64,000 nt of DNA from Favolaschia claudopus (Eukaryota > Basidiomycota > Agaricomycetes > Agaricales > Mycenaceae): contig JAWWNJ010000013.1 of assembly GCA_037176885.1 (NCBI GenBank), positions 186,001 to 250,000 of the forward strand, in the 5' to 3' direction. The position numbers were made by a program, and so were the translations under genes. Shown here in pieces: positions 1 through 10,210 of this stretch (positions are counted from its first letter, which is position 1; the number at the start of each line of letters is the position of its first letter). Under the pieces are notes generated by a model that was not told the DNA's origin, searched no databases, and saw nothing but the letters and a program-made list of their open reading frames with translations.

Positions 1-69
1 GACGCGGATAGCGTTGGGAAGAATATCGGAGCTGGATTCCCGCAGGTGTTGAAGGCGTACAATTGTTGA
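1..69 (+). CDS. Possible 3' end of a gene cut by the window edge
   Basis: The frame is open from base 1 and ends at TGA 67-69, giving 22 residues that finish SVGKNIGAGFPQVLKAYNC. The composition looks like coding sequence, and an AT-richer stretch with a possible polyadenylation context follows. The fragment is too short to name a family. It could equally be a chance open frame. Confidence 0.3.
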   Translation, partial: DADSVGKNIGAGFPQVLKAYNC

Positions 70-503
70 TCTTTCGAGGTTCTCGTGTACATGATATGAT
101 TTGAGTCTGTGATATACAACGAATTTTTTTTGATGCCAATAAATGTTTTTCCGACTTAATTCTTCTCTCTCATTCATGCCTCGAGCTGGGAATCAACTGT
201 GAATGGTGTTTCGAATATCTGTCATCCGCATGATCCTCTTCTAGATCTCACAGGGTTCATGTTCTCTCCCTCGTGCTTCCACGCACTCGACGCCGCAGAC
301 TCAGACTTCTTCACTCGGAACTCTCCGGATTATATTAGGCTTATATCCCGGCAGAAAAAGCGGCTGCACTCATATGTCCTGCGTGCGTACGGCAACTCTA
401 CCACAGCGGAATCCCGTACGAAGTAAGTATAAAGGGGACTGAACCCGAGTCCACTTCTCTGCTTATCCCTACTACAGCAGCATACTTCCCATTAATCGTG
501 TCA
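70..503. other. Intergenic, no gene seen
   Basis: This stretch holds the presumed 3' flank of the edge gene and the 5' flank of the deacetylase. A 75-codon open frame at 199-426 has no recognisable features. I see no repeat. Confidence 0.5.
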
Positions 504-1807
504 ATGGGCAAAAAGCGAGTTCTTTGCAGCTACGGTGTCGACGTCGACGCTGTCGCAGGATGGCTAGGTCTGTCCGAATCCGAGTCCGCGTAGTCCGGAT
601 CCATCTTCCTCGCCATCGTACCATACCAGCCCAGTTGATGCCCTGATCAGGTTCCTACGGCGGACAAGACTCCACAAGCGATATCAGCAGAGGTATTCCG
701 CCTTCAAGCTCATTTGTGAATTGAGTAGCAGCTGAGCTGATCATCCTTGAAACAGGCATCTTCGCTGGGACGATCGGAACACGGAGAGTCCTCGACCTGT
801 TGGACAAATACAACATCAAAGCGACGTGGTTCATCCCCGGTCACTCGCTGGAGACCTTCCCAGAAGAGAGCGCCCTCATCCGCGATAAAGGCCACGAAAT
901 TGGGTTGCATGGGTATGTCCGATAAGCAATTTTGCTTTTACCCAAGATGGCTTGATTTTACCACCTTCGAAAAGATATTCGCACGAAAACCCCTCCGACA
1001 TGACCGTCGAGCAGCAACGGGCCGTGCTAGACAAGACCTATCGGCTTCTCACCGAATTCTGCCACGGGAAGCCGCCCCGCGGGAGCGTTGCCCCTTGGTG
1101 GGAAACCAGCCGCGAAGGCACGGAGTTGCTTCTGAGCTATGGAATCGAATACGACCATTCGATGAGCCACCATGATTGCCAGATGTATTGGCTAAGGACG
1201 GGGGATTCGTGGACGAAAATCGATTATTCGCAGAAGGCGGAGACGTGGATGAAGCCTCTTGTTCCTGGGCAGCCGACGGGCATTGTGGAGATTCCTGCAA
1301 GCTGGTACATCGATGACCTTCCTCCGCTCATGTTCATTAAGAGAAAGTCTCTAAAATTGCCGTGAAACGCTGTTGTTGAATTCAATGCAGGTGCGCCTAA
1401 CAGCCATGGATTTGTCAATGCAAGAGATGTCGAGGCAATATGGATGGTACGCTCCTCAGTCATTTTTCGAAGTGAAAGTCATGATTCTTGTGAAGGATCA
1501 TTTCGATTACTTCTATCGCGAATACGACGAGTTCGTTTTCCCAATGACCATTCATCCCGACGTTTCTGGTCGACCGCACGCGCTCTTGATGCAGGAAAGG
1601 TCAGTTAATCCGATCGATTAAAACGTGCGAAGCCTACTGTTTCGCAGAATTATCGAGCATATCAACAAGCACGAAGGAGTCGAATGGGTCACCATGGCGC
1701 AGATGTGCGATGAATTCAAAAGCAAGAATCAACCCCCGCTGGGAGCGTTGATGCCATCAATTCCTGCGTCTGTCATGGTGAAAGGAGGAGATGCGAGCCA
1801 CAGTTGA
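504..1807 (+). CDS. Polysaccharide deacetylase family protein (NodB-like, HpPgdA-type)
   Basis: This is likely a carbohydrate esterase 4-type deacetylase of the branch resembling Helicobacter PgdA and fungal allantoinase-like proteins, which remove acyl groups from N-acetylated sugars or related amides. ATG 504 opens MGKKRVLCSYGVDVDAVAGW, whose paired Asp are the first metal motif. YSHENPSDM carries the metal His, and RGSVAPWWETS and DHSMSHHD are later family motifs. Exons read 504-567, 651-692, 756-912 and 975-about 1345, then from about 1388 on, with a last intron at about 1602-1650, ending in TGA. Most junctions keep the frame. The one between FIKRK (about 1345) and APNSHGFVNA (from 1390) does not with any GT-AG or GC-AG choice I tried. 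The gene may carry a one-base frameshift, or the sequence may have an error. There is no signal peptide, so it is probably cytosolic. Confidence 0.85.
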
Positions 1808-2031
1808 GAGGTTCCGATGAAGGATTAGCAAGTTGATGTTCTTGTCCTATGAATGAATGTCACAGCAATGAAGAAACGCATGCCATTGGAACACGATCCT
1901 ACAATAACGTTAACGATAACTTAGTAGCACTGTCCGTTTTGTGAAGTTCTGAGATGGCGAAGTGAGCAAGACCGAATTTTGGATCAGAGAATGAAGCACT
2001 ACGTACCCTCCCATCTTGTGTGTCACGACCC

Positions 2032-4132
2032 TCAATGCGTCTGAACCAACCCCGCCGCATCAACTTCTTCTTCCAACCTCTTCAACTCGTCCTCCAATCG
2101 CTGCTCATAAGCCTCAGCGTATTCTTCCTTCGTAACCTGCTTCGCAATCCCCACCAACCGCTGCATGACCACCCCACTACTGGACCGCATAGGAACCCAC
2201 CGTCCCCGTGCGACGCTCCCACCAGACACGAGCATATAATGCAACTCCATCCGTCCCTCGCTCGCCGCCGCCTGCGCACGGAAGAGTGGAAGTTCTGGTG
2301 AGCGAGAGAACTTATTACCGTCCGCGAGCGACGACAGCGGGAGGATACGAAACTCCATCGCGCCGCGGGAGTAGTCAAAGTGGGTGTAGAAAGATGAGTC
2401 GGTGTGGATGTCAGCGTGAGATTGCATGAACTGGACTTGGTGGGTCCAGATGGCGCGGCGGTGGTCCAGATAGTCGCGGTGCAGGAGGACGCGCAGGAAG
2501 TGGACGTTTCGGCGGCTGAGGTCTTCGGGCTGCTCTATGTGTTCGGTTAATACATAAGTACGAGGCTGAGGATGACGAGCTCGATGCGACTTACTGCGAC
2601 GTTGTGCGTACAGAAAGCCACACGTTTTACGATGTCCACCTTCCGTCCAGTCGATGCGTTGACACTCTTCTGAGCAATAGCATCGACGACGACAAATGGA
2701 GCACACGTTCAAGCGAGCTCTATAGTCGATGCGGGAGCACTGAGATGAATTAGTCGCTTATATTTAGGCGTATTTAGGCATAACAGCGTGGAAACTAACT
2801 TTCATATCGTCACAAGCCCGTAACAGCTCGATCTTTCCGTGTCGGAAAGCCATACACAGTGCGAGCCGTCCTTTGGCGAGGAGCATGAATCGCCCCCAGT
2901 CGTCTGAAATCGCCGTCCCCTGAATCTCCGTAATAGTTTGCATGTCTTTGAGTGCGTGCAGTAGTTGGCTGAGGACGGAATAATAGACCAAAGAGGGCGG
3001 TAGATCTTTCGACAACACTTGGCGGAAGTCTGGATCGTCGACAACGGGAGGGTCGTGTGTCGCACATGCTAGAATGATGCGGAGCAAACCAGCTTTGAGC
3101 GCCTTCGGCATCCAGACCTGCAGGACGTTTTCGGTGAGCGTCCAGCGGAAGAGTTTCCAAGTTCCGAGTAAGAGCTCGACCATCTCGTCGCCCTTGATAT
3201 TGCTGAAAGCCATGGCGGTGTCAACGAGGGCGGTCGCTAGCCCGGTGCAAGCGAAGGCTTCCCGAGAAAAGATGGCCTGCTGGACGCCTTTGAGCAGGTA
3301 TACTATTACCGCTCGAACATAGGATATGTTGGTTTCGCTAGCTGAATGGCGGAGGTCGTGTGTAACAAGCGAAAGGTGTTTGGCGATTATGACGGCGAGA
3401 TCTTGCTGGTTTCCCCCAACGGCCAAGAGCAATTCGCGGAAATGGCACATCTGGATGGGACCAGTAGCTTGTATGAAGTTCGTCACAGCCTCCCCGCCGA
3501 AAAAGCCACATGCGAAAGCGTTGGTCTGAACGCAGCGCGCCCACATATTGCCCACCATCGTCCATACACCAGGGGTCGAGTCCACAAGATCGTTAGACCC
3601 TAGATCATGTCGAATCCTCCAAACTTGTCGCAGGAATTGTGCCCTATTACCATGCGGAGAGCAGTCCGTTATTGGCAGCTGGTGAAGACAAAAATTGTAT
3701 GCGTCGAAAAATTCTATCCAAGTCCAGATGCGGGGCCAGAGATCGATGCATACGGCCGCCGAGAGGTGAAACAGGCTGAGGGCCTCCAGCGATGTATAGG
3801 CCCGCATCAAGATGATATTGACTTCCGCTGCGGTTTCGACCGCGTCAACGTCATCTGAATGCGGGATGGCTTCGGGATCGAGGTTTGCGTATAGAACGGG
3901 AAGAAAGAGTACGAAATGGGGGGTGGAACCATCTTTGATCAGTTTTTTCAACTTGACGAGGCTCTCTAAAGATCCATGGGCCGCAGTTTTCGCGAGGCGC
4001 TTCCGATTAGAAGGTGAGCTTCTCCGTTGATAGATAGACAGCTTCGTTACGCACCCGGAGGTCAGGTGGGAGCTTCACCAACTTGTCCAGGCGCAGGTCG
4101 GGGTGCACCTGCGGGACCAGTGCCAAAGCCAT
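2032..4132 (-). CDS. MYND-type zinc finger protein
   Basis: Four exons (4132-4055, 3999-2800, 2739-2595, 2534-2032) splice cleanly into 641 residues. The start is the ATG giving MALALVPQVHPDLRLDKL; HPDLRL..L..LP..LR followed by AANGSL-like AKTAAHGSLESL is the usual opening of a large Agaricomycete family. A long helical region follows. The MYND finger begins at about residue 427, with Cys and His ligands in KCSRIDY, NVCSIC, CYCSEEC and WTEGGHRKTC. MYND fingers bind short proline-containing peptides; this family has no assigned function. The C-terminal 170 residues are a conserved tail without catalytic motifs. The gene is downstream of and convergent with the deacetylase. Confidence 0.85.
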
Positions 4133-5462
4133 GCATAGGAGAGCGAAATGGGCAAGAGAGATGATGATGGCGCTGACAAGGCGCTGACACACTGATGTAC
4201 ACACTCGTCACAGCCACCAACGCTTAAAACGGAAACGTAATTTGATCGAAGATTGGCCGGGTAGCAGGGAGACAGAGAAATCGCTGTAAAAATCTCAGAA
4301 GAACAAGAGCATTTTATCAAAGTTCGTATGTTAAAATTCACACCTGAAAGGAAGGTTCTTGATTTCGATCGTAATACCAAGCGGACTGGAGCGCCAGGAA
4401 TGACTTGGAATCGCCCAACAAGCAACGTTTCTTGCTAGGCGCACTCGCGTGATGAGTCTGGTGTGCTGAGATTACGAGACGTTGGGAGAATTGAACCCTT
4501 TCGCGAAGCACGAGAACAACTGAGAACCTAGCAGAATGACAGATATCCCGCTGATCCGGGCAATGAATATTCTAGGAACGAAGTAGATGCTGAGAGAGAA
4601 TTTTGAAGATATACACTGTAGCTACTCTGTATAGAGCTGTAATTGTTGGGCGTCTTTAGGTATTTTTTCGGTGTAAATGACGAGCTTGACTTAGTGGTTG
4701 AACATAGTATGATAGACCACGTGGATTTGCGTAGTGTGTATTTACCACCTTCAACAATTTAGGCCCAGCGGTAGTGCCGTCATGTCGCAGCTGGGGACTC
4801 TTGCTGAATGTGGGTGCAAGTCTCATGCGAGGGATAACGGTGGCAGCGGAAAGAAACGTATATCGCGACTGTAACGGTCATGTGCTCTGTGACACGACGT
4901 GATCCGCATTTTTCTGAACGTAATGTTCATCTTTGTCGCTGTGTCCTTCGCATGCAAATTTTCGCTCCGACTTTGAAAAAGCGTCAGCGGCTGGTAGACA
5001 GCCTCCTGTGGCTGATATTAATTTATATCGAATCCAAATCGAATCGAAGAAATTACGTCGAAACCTTGTTGCTGTGAAATGGATGCATTGGAAGGAAGTA
5101 CTAAGACATGGGTCGCTCCAAGAACATCAAAAGACAGTATTCATTGTGCTTACTCCGGGACCAGGCTTCACTGTTGTAGCCCTTTACATTCAACAAAGTT
5201 GCAAGCCAACTTCAACACAAGAACCCATTAAAATTGCCGCGGCGAATGAAGGCCGATCAATTGATCGTATCAGCAAATTTCTCTGCTGCGGTCTACGACC
5301 ACGCCTGAGCTTCGTTGGCTTCCTCCGAATCCTCCGACCTATTTCGAAGCGAGGGGTTCATCCTTACAGCTCATAGCGTATCGCTGCTATCTCTCTTTGT
5401 CCTCCCCCCTCGTGTATTCTCGAACGGCGCTTTCTCGAAAATTCCCCCTCACCCAGCTCCAA
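4133..5462. other. Intergenic between divergent genes, no gene seen
   Basis: This stretch is flanked by the 5' ends of the MYND gene (minus) and the glycosyltransferase gene (plus), so it must contain both promoters. I found no spliceable open frame with recognisable motifs. The text around 4480 resembles a tRNA T-arm only superficially. Confidence 0.5.
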
Positions 5463-7362
5463 ATGCCACCGCCAACCTCTCCCTGGTCATGGACCGAGTC
5501 AGCATCCTCCCACTACCATCGTTTTGGGGTTCTCGCTCTCCTAACCTTCGCCTCTAAAGTCATCTTCCGGCTCTTACTCCAACTTACCTGGAAATTCGCT
5601 CCAGCACTTTGCTATGCGCTCATCTTCTACCTCTGCCGTCGCCAGTGGCTGATAAAAATGAACGGAATCTGGCCTCCAGCGTTTCCGCTGCCACGAACTA
5701 TGTTCGTCCTCTTTCTGGTGGCGACGCCGCTGTGGGGGCTTGCTATGACGACGTTCTACTCCTGTCGGTGGCTTTGGACAAGAAGAACGCATCCAAAATA
5801 CAGCTCGCACGAGCTTCCCATAGATCTGCAGCCTTTGATGCCGGCGGAGGCTTATGGAGAGGACGAGCAGCTCCGAGTTAATTCGCCGTCTTACAACGGA
5901 ATGACCTTGCGACGTATACTGCGCACGCCATGGATCTTGTATTTATCTCTGGCGCTATTTGGACTGTATATGCTGGCTACCTACGAGCAGCCGGTTGACC
6001 ATCGTTTTAAATCAGCGGTGGAGCTCGCAAATAGAGACCCTAGAAAGGCTGGGTACGCAAAAGCAGGTCAGGACATCTTCCACGTCATCATGCCTCCGAC
6101 TGGCACCTGACACACTTATCGCAGAGAAAATCTTCATAGCAGCGATGTTCCACGACAACGCCCTCGTTCTTCCTTACTGGATCAAGCAAGTAACAAAATT
6201 AATACACTATCTCGGCCCTGTATGTCCCCCCTCAATATTTCCTTCCTTTCTCCTCATCATCGAGCTTTTGCCGCAGAACAACGTCTTCGTATCCATCGTC
6301 GAATCTTACAGCTCCGACGACAGCCCCGTCCTCCTCGACGCCTTTGATGAGCAACTCAAACAAATGAACGTCGCGCGCCGCATCCTCACTCGCGATACAG
6401 CGCTCCTGCGCCCACCTTCAATGGCCACCGCTCTGCCACGCATCAATTTCCTCTCGGCTACGCGGAACAGGGTGTTGGAGCCACTGCTGCGGAGGGGCGG
6501 GTACGAGAGGGTGCTGTTCAGTAACGATGTTTTTGTGGAGGCGGAGGCGATGGTGGAGTTGTTGAACACGAATGGAGGGCAGTACGATATGGCTTGTGGG
6601 TTGGATTTGTCGTATTGGGGGTGCGTGATTTTTTTGCCGTATCGTTATCACTGAATCTCAGTCGAATTGAAGACTGTACGATCAGTGGGTAAGACAATTT
6701 CGACGGGGTATATATTCTTTGAGCCTGAACAATATTTCTCAGGTGATCAGAGATCGACTCGGACGCATCGCGTCAACGATATGGCCTTATTTCCTCGAAG
6801 ACGCGGGCTTCAAAGCCGTCATGGCCGACCAACCCGCCCCAGTCTACACCTGCTGGAACGGCATAGCAGCCATCGCCGCCGACCCCTTTCTCCCCCCTCA
6901 CCTCCGCCGCCAGGGCATTCTCTCTGAATCCCCTCTCCCCCGCCCCCTCCCAGCGAACCACCCCTCCTACCCCCTCCCAGTAAATTCTACCCCCGCAGCA
7001 ACACCACCCCTCCGTTTCCGCCCCACCGGCAAAAACGAGCCCTGCTTCTCCTCTGAATCCTTCAACCTCCCATACGATCTCCGCCGCGTCTTCGATTTGA
7101 AAAAAATTTATGTGAATCCGAGGGTGATTAATAGCTATGTGTGGGAGCATTACGTGTGGTTCAAGTATTTCACGAGACATTGGGCGGTGAAGTGGTGGAT
7201 TGAGAGCGTGGAGAATGGGAGTGGGATGCATTTGAGGAAGTTGGTTTTAGGGAATCCTGATCTGGTGTGGCAGTGGGAGGGTGGGGAGTGTCATCCGGTG
7301 GGTTTTTTCGTCCATTTTGTTGCGAGATTTGGAATGCTGATTGGATTGAGTAGGGATTTTAA
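5463..7362 (+). CDS. Glycosyltransferase family 69 protein (CAP59/CMT1-type mannosyltransferase)
   Basis: This is a Golgi-type membrane glycosyltransferase related to Cryptococcus CAP59 and the alpha-1,3-mannosyltransferase CMT1, which act on mannose-containing cell-surface glycans. Exons 5463-6066, 6125-6219, 6277-6620, 6673-6688, 6743-7297 and a proposed 9-nt end at 7354-7362 give about 540 residues. The N-terminal 190 residues hold several hydrophobic spans. The catalytic part shows FIAAMFHDN, LPYWIKQVTKLI, VSIVESYSSDDS, RVLFSNDVFVEAEA, ACGLDLSYWG and a C-terminal WWIESVENGSGMH..WQWEGGECHP. Exon 4 is a 16-nt microexon (LYDQW). Homologs usually end GGECHPWW, whereas here the last codons are uncertain; without the final splice the frame runs to 7471, into the 3' end of the opposite ankyrin gene. 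Confidence 0.87.
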
Positions 7363-7459
7363 CGGTGCTGGGATATCCGAGTATTTGGCCCCAATAATAC
7401 CGAAACCCATATTCATTTGCTTATATAATTCGGAGGTCGGTTTCCTGTTGTACACGATT

Positions 7460-8503
7460 CTACATGATTGAACACCGAGAGCCTACTGCTTTACGATTCC
7501 TTACCAGCGTCCCGATCTTCGCTGTTTTCCCCTCGCCATCTCGAAGACCCACATCTGCTCCAGCGTCCAGCAGTATCTGAATTGCTTCTGTATTTCCTAC
7601 ATTCGCCGCATAGTGCAAATTCGGCACATCCCAACCCCGTTCCCTCCTCTCTTTGACCTCGAACTCATATTTACTCTCTTTCACCGGCCAACCGTCTACA
7701 ACCGCCTTCGTCCCCTCAGGCGCATGCTCCAACAAACACCGCAAGTTATCCATATTTCTGCCCCGTATCGCAGCCCGTATCGCGTCCGTTTCTCGCACCC
7801 TCAGTCGTTCCGGTGCGCATTCGGTCAGCATGCAACGCAACACTTCAATCTTGCCGTATTCAGCTAAGTACTGGAGAGTCGGTCTGTGGAAGATTTCGCT
7901 CTCGTTGATGTCGATGTTCCAGGACTTTTCGTTTGCCATGTAACGCATGAATTCGAGGTTGCCGTCGAGAGCGGCACCGCCGAATATGTCGCCTACGTGA
8001 CCGAGTCCGAATTGGAGAGCGTGGGGGTGGATTTCGATGAGGGCTTTGTAGCATTCGATATGCTGCGAGCAAGCCCGGAGCAATCCAGGGGTTACATCTT
8101 CCTTGGAGGGGGATCGGCGGAGGAGGTAAGAGAGGGCTAAAGGTTGGTTTTGGGACGCAGCAAATCCGAGCATGTGCTCCCGAGAAGGAGATGGATAAGC
8201 TTTCTTCTCCGCTTCATCAGAAGAGCTCTGCTCGAGGAGAGAGCTTAGCTGCTCGATGGCAGATGAAGAGATGGCGGAAAGGATGGCATGGACATGAGGG
8301 TGCTGGGTAGCACTGATAGTGGCGGAGAGATGGGCATCCGCCTCTTCACTGCCATCGTCGTGCTGCTGGCCGCTGGGTGACATGATGGACGACGAGGACG
8401 ACGGGTGGTAAGTAACTGCCTCTTTCGGCAATTCGGATTTGATGCTTATTTTAGGCTCCGACAAGCTCCGACGAGCTCCGACCGAATTTTGTCTCTTGCC
8501 CAT
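7460..8503 (-). CDS. Ankyrin repeat protein
   Basis: A single exon of 347 residues, started at the ATG giving MGKRQNSVGARRSLSEP because no earlier ATG is in frame. The first 75 residues are Ser-rich and look disordered. From about residue 90 the chain consists of helix-loop-helix ankyrin-like units (LGFAASQNQPLALSYLLRR, GGAALDGNLEFMRYMA, YLAEYGKIEVLRCMLTE). The last unit, LHYAANVGNTEAIQILLDAG, is the clearest and is followed by ADVGLRDGEGKTA. It ends KAVGSRCSIM. Ankyrin domains are protein-binding scaffolds; the partner is unknown. The gene is convergent with the GT69 gene and the 3' ends lie within about 100 bp or overlap. Confidence 0.8.
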   Translation of the reverse strand: MGKRQNSVGARRSLSEPKISIKSELPKEAVTYHPSSSSSIMSPSGQQHDDGSEEADAHLSATISATQHPHVHAILSAISSSAIEQLSSLLEQSSSDEAEKKAYPSPSREHMLGFAASQNQPLALSYLLRRSPSKEDVTPGLLRACSQHIECYKALIEIHPHALQFGLGHVGDIFGGAALDGNLEFMRYMANEKSWNIDINESEIFHRPTLQYLAEYGKIEVLRCMLTECAPERLRVRETDAIRAAIRGRNMDNLRCLLEHAPEGTKAVVDGWPVKESKYEFEVKERRERGWDVPNLHYAANVGNTEAIQILLDAGADVGLRDGEGKTAKIGTLVRNRKAVGSRCSIM

Positions 8504-9478
8504 ACTGATCACAACACCGAGTACATATCCCCTCCCGAAGCCAAAGACGCATAAGTGAATCTATGGGTGGCTTGCGTTAGCGCTTGCCTGCCAGTCTAGG
8601 TGTCCATCTCGGGGCCGTGTTTCTCTCCACATTTTACCTGGTCAGTGACTCAGTCGGCAGCTACAGCATGATGGAAATAATCAACAGGGCCCCAATTTTT
8701 ATCAAAACACGCTGAAAATTTGTCCAGCTTGCAGTCACACCTTCATACAGGAACCTTACCCGCTACGTGATTGACATTATTTTTAGGTAGCACCGAGTGC
8801 CACTACCGAATGCCCTGGCAGTGACTCCTGAGGATCGCTATGATACCGCTCGCGCTTTGTTGTAGATTCTGGGCACTCTTCTGCGTCACGATACCAGGGG
8901 TATGACCACCATCGGAACGTCAGGCTTCCAAAGTGATGGTTACATCGTGCATTGCTGCCGTTTTGGCTATCGGAGACGATGGCTCTCAAGACGTGTCCCC
9001 TTCTTCAAGTTCTGTCCTCCCTCAATACCGACACTTTTGGTTCTTTTTTGGGTGAGATTTTTCCCTTTTTAGCGCTGTGCTAAACATTCCCCTCAATGTG
9101 CTAAATTCGCGATACAGTACTCGTTCCGCCCTTCCGAACGCGTCTAACTGGCTCAGGCGCAGTCCCTGGAAGCACATCAACCTTCCCATCGGCCTTGAGA
9201 CCCGGTGCTCATAGAACTTCACGCCTGAGATCGATATCTCTTCGTCCCTCCGGAATTTGAGGAGACGATCTTTCTCCCGACATCTTCTAGCGATTTCTTT
9301 CCAACGATGATGATCACTTTCATTGCTGATCATGGAGCAACCACCAACGCATGTAGATTCGCGCCACGATCATCGCGGTCCAAGCTCTTTTAAACGGACT
9401 CAGGTCGAGGCGTCCAGCGTTCATTGGGGTTTTCAACGTGCATCCCTCCGAGTCTTTCCTCTCAGCAAATAGGCTGCC
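8504..9478. other. Intergenic, no gene seen
   Basis: A 103-codon minus-strand open frame at 9022-9333 is charged and has no known motif. It could be a gene remnant, but no start, introns or family support it. Nothing else stands out. Confidence 0.45.
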
Positions 9479-10210
9479 ATGAATCTGGACCCGAATTGCA
9501 AGCCGAGCTCACAGAGCACGCACTACTGGATTCGTGATCATGGCATGCTCATTTTTGAGGTAATTTCATCGAAGATTAATCTTCGCTCGACAAAAATTCT
9601 GAGCGACGTTTTCGCAGGCTGAGAACGTTTTATTCCGTGTGCACGAATATTTTCTCCATAGGGACTCACCGGTACTTCGGGACATGATGCCTCTCGAGAT
9701 CGCGCCGAATGGTCCGGAACCCATTTTTCATCTCGACGGCGTGAGGAGCAAGGACTTTGAACAGCTTCTCTGGCTGTATTATAATCCGTATGCGGAACTT
9801 ACTACCGGCGTCGTATCTACAGCCTGCACATAGCTCAACAATTCCGTAGCGCAGTCACGGCATACGATGCCCCCAAAACCACCTGGCGTGCGATTCTCAG
9901 ACTCGCAGACCGATGGGAGATGGAGAACATCAAGAAAATTGCACTCGGCAATTTATTGAAGGCCGTAGATCTGGAAGCCTTGGAGAGGATAATGCTATGC
10001 GAAAGGACAGACCTCTCGCGTGACCAGGCAACGGAGGCATATATCAGCGTCTGTACCCGCGAAGCGCCGCTCTCTATTGAAGAGCTCAAGACGCTCAGCA
10101 CCGAGGTGATCTTGATAATCACCTCTGCGAGAGAACAGATCATCGCATTGCGTGGAAACGCTGAACAGTCTGCAGTGGACGTGGTGAAGAAGGCGCTTAA
10201 GCTAGTTTGA
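9479..10210 (+). CDS. BTB/POZ domain protein
   Basis: Three exons (9479-9559, 9618-9787, 9833-10210) keep the frame, with introns of 58 and 45 bp. The protein of about 209 residues starts MNLDPNCKPSSQSTHYWIRD and continues with the BTB pattern LIFEAENVLFRVHEYFLHRDSPVLRDMM, where D.VLF.VH...L...S.VF..M is the usual form. Then comes the KDFEQLLWLYYNP strand-helix and the TTWRAILRLADRWEMENIKKIAL segment typical of small Agaricomycete BTB proteins. BTB domains dimerise and often recruit cullin-3 ligases or repressors; no second domain is present to tell which. The second intron is unusually short but has a TTACTAC branch-like sequence. Confidence 0.8.

Noticed and set aside
4430..4500. tRNA-like phrase (reverse GGGTTCAATTC)
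   Set aside because: Arms do not pair into a cloverleaf and no acceptor stem is visible.
9022..9333. 103-codon minus-strand frame
   Set aside because: No motif, no splice partners, no conserved start; kept only as a remark in the gap entry.
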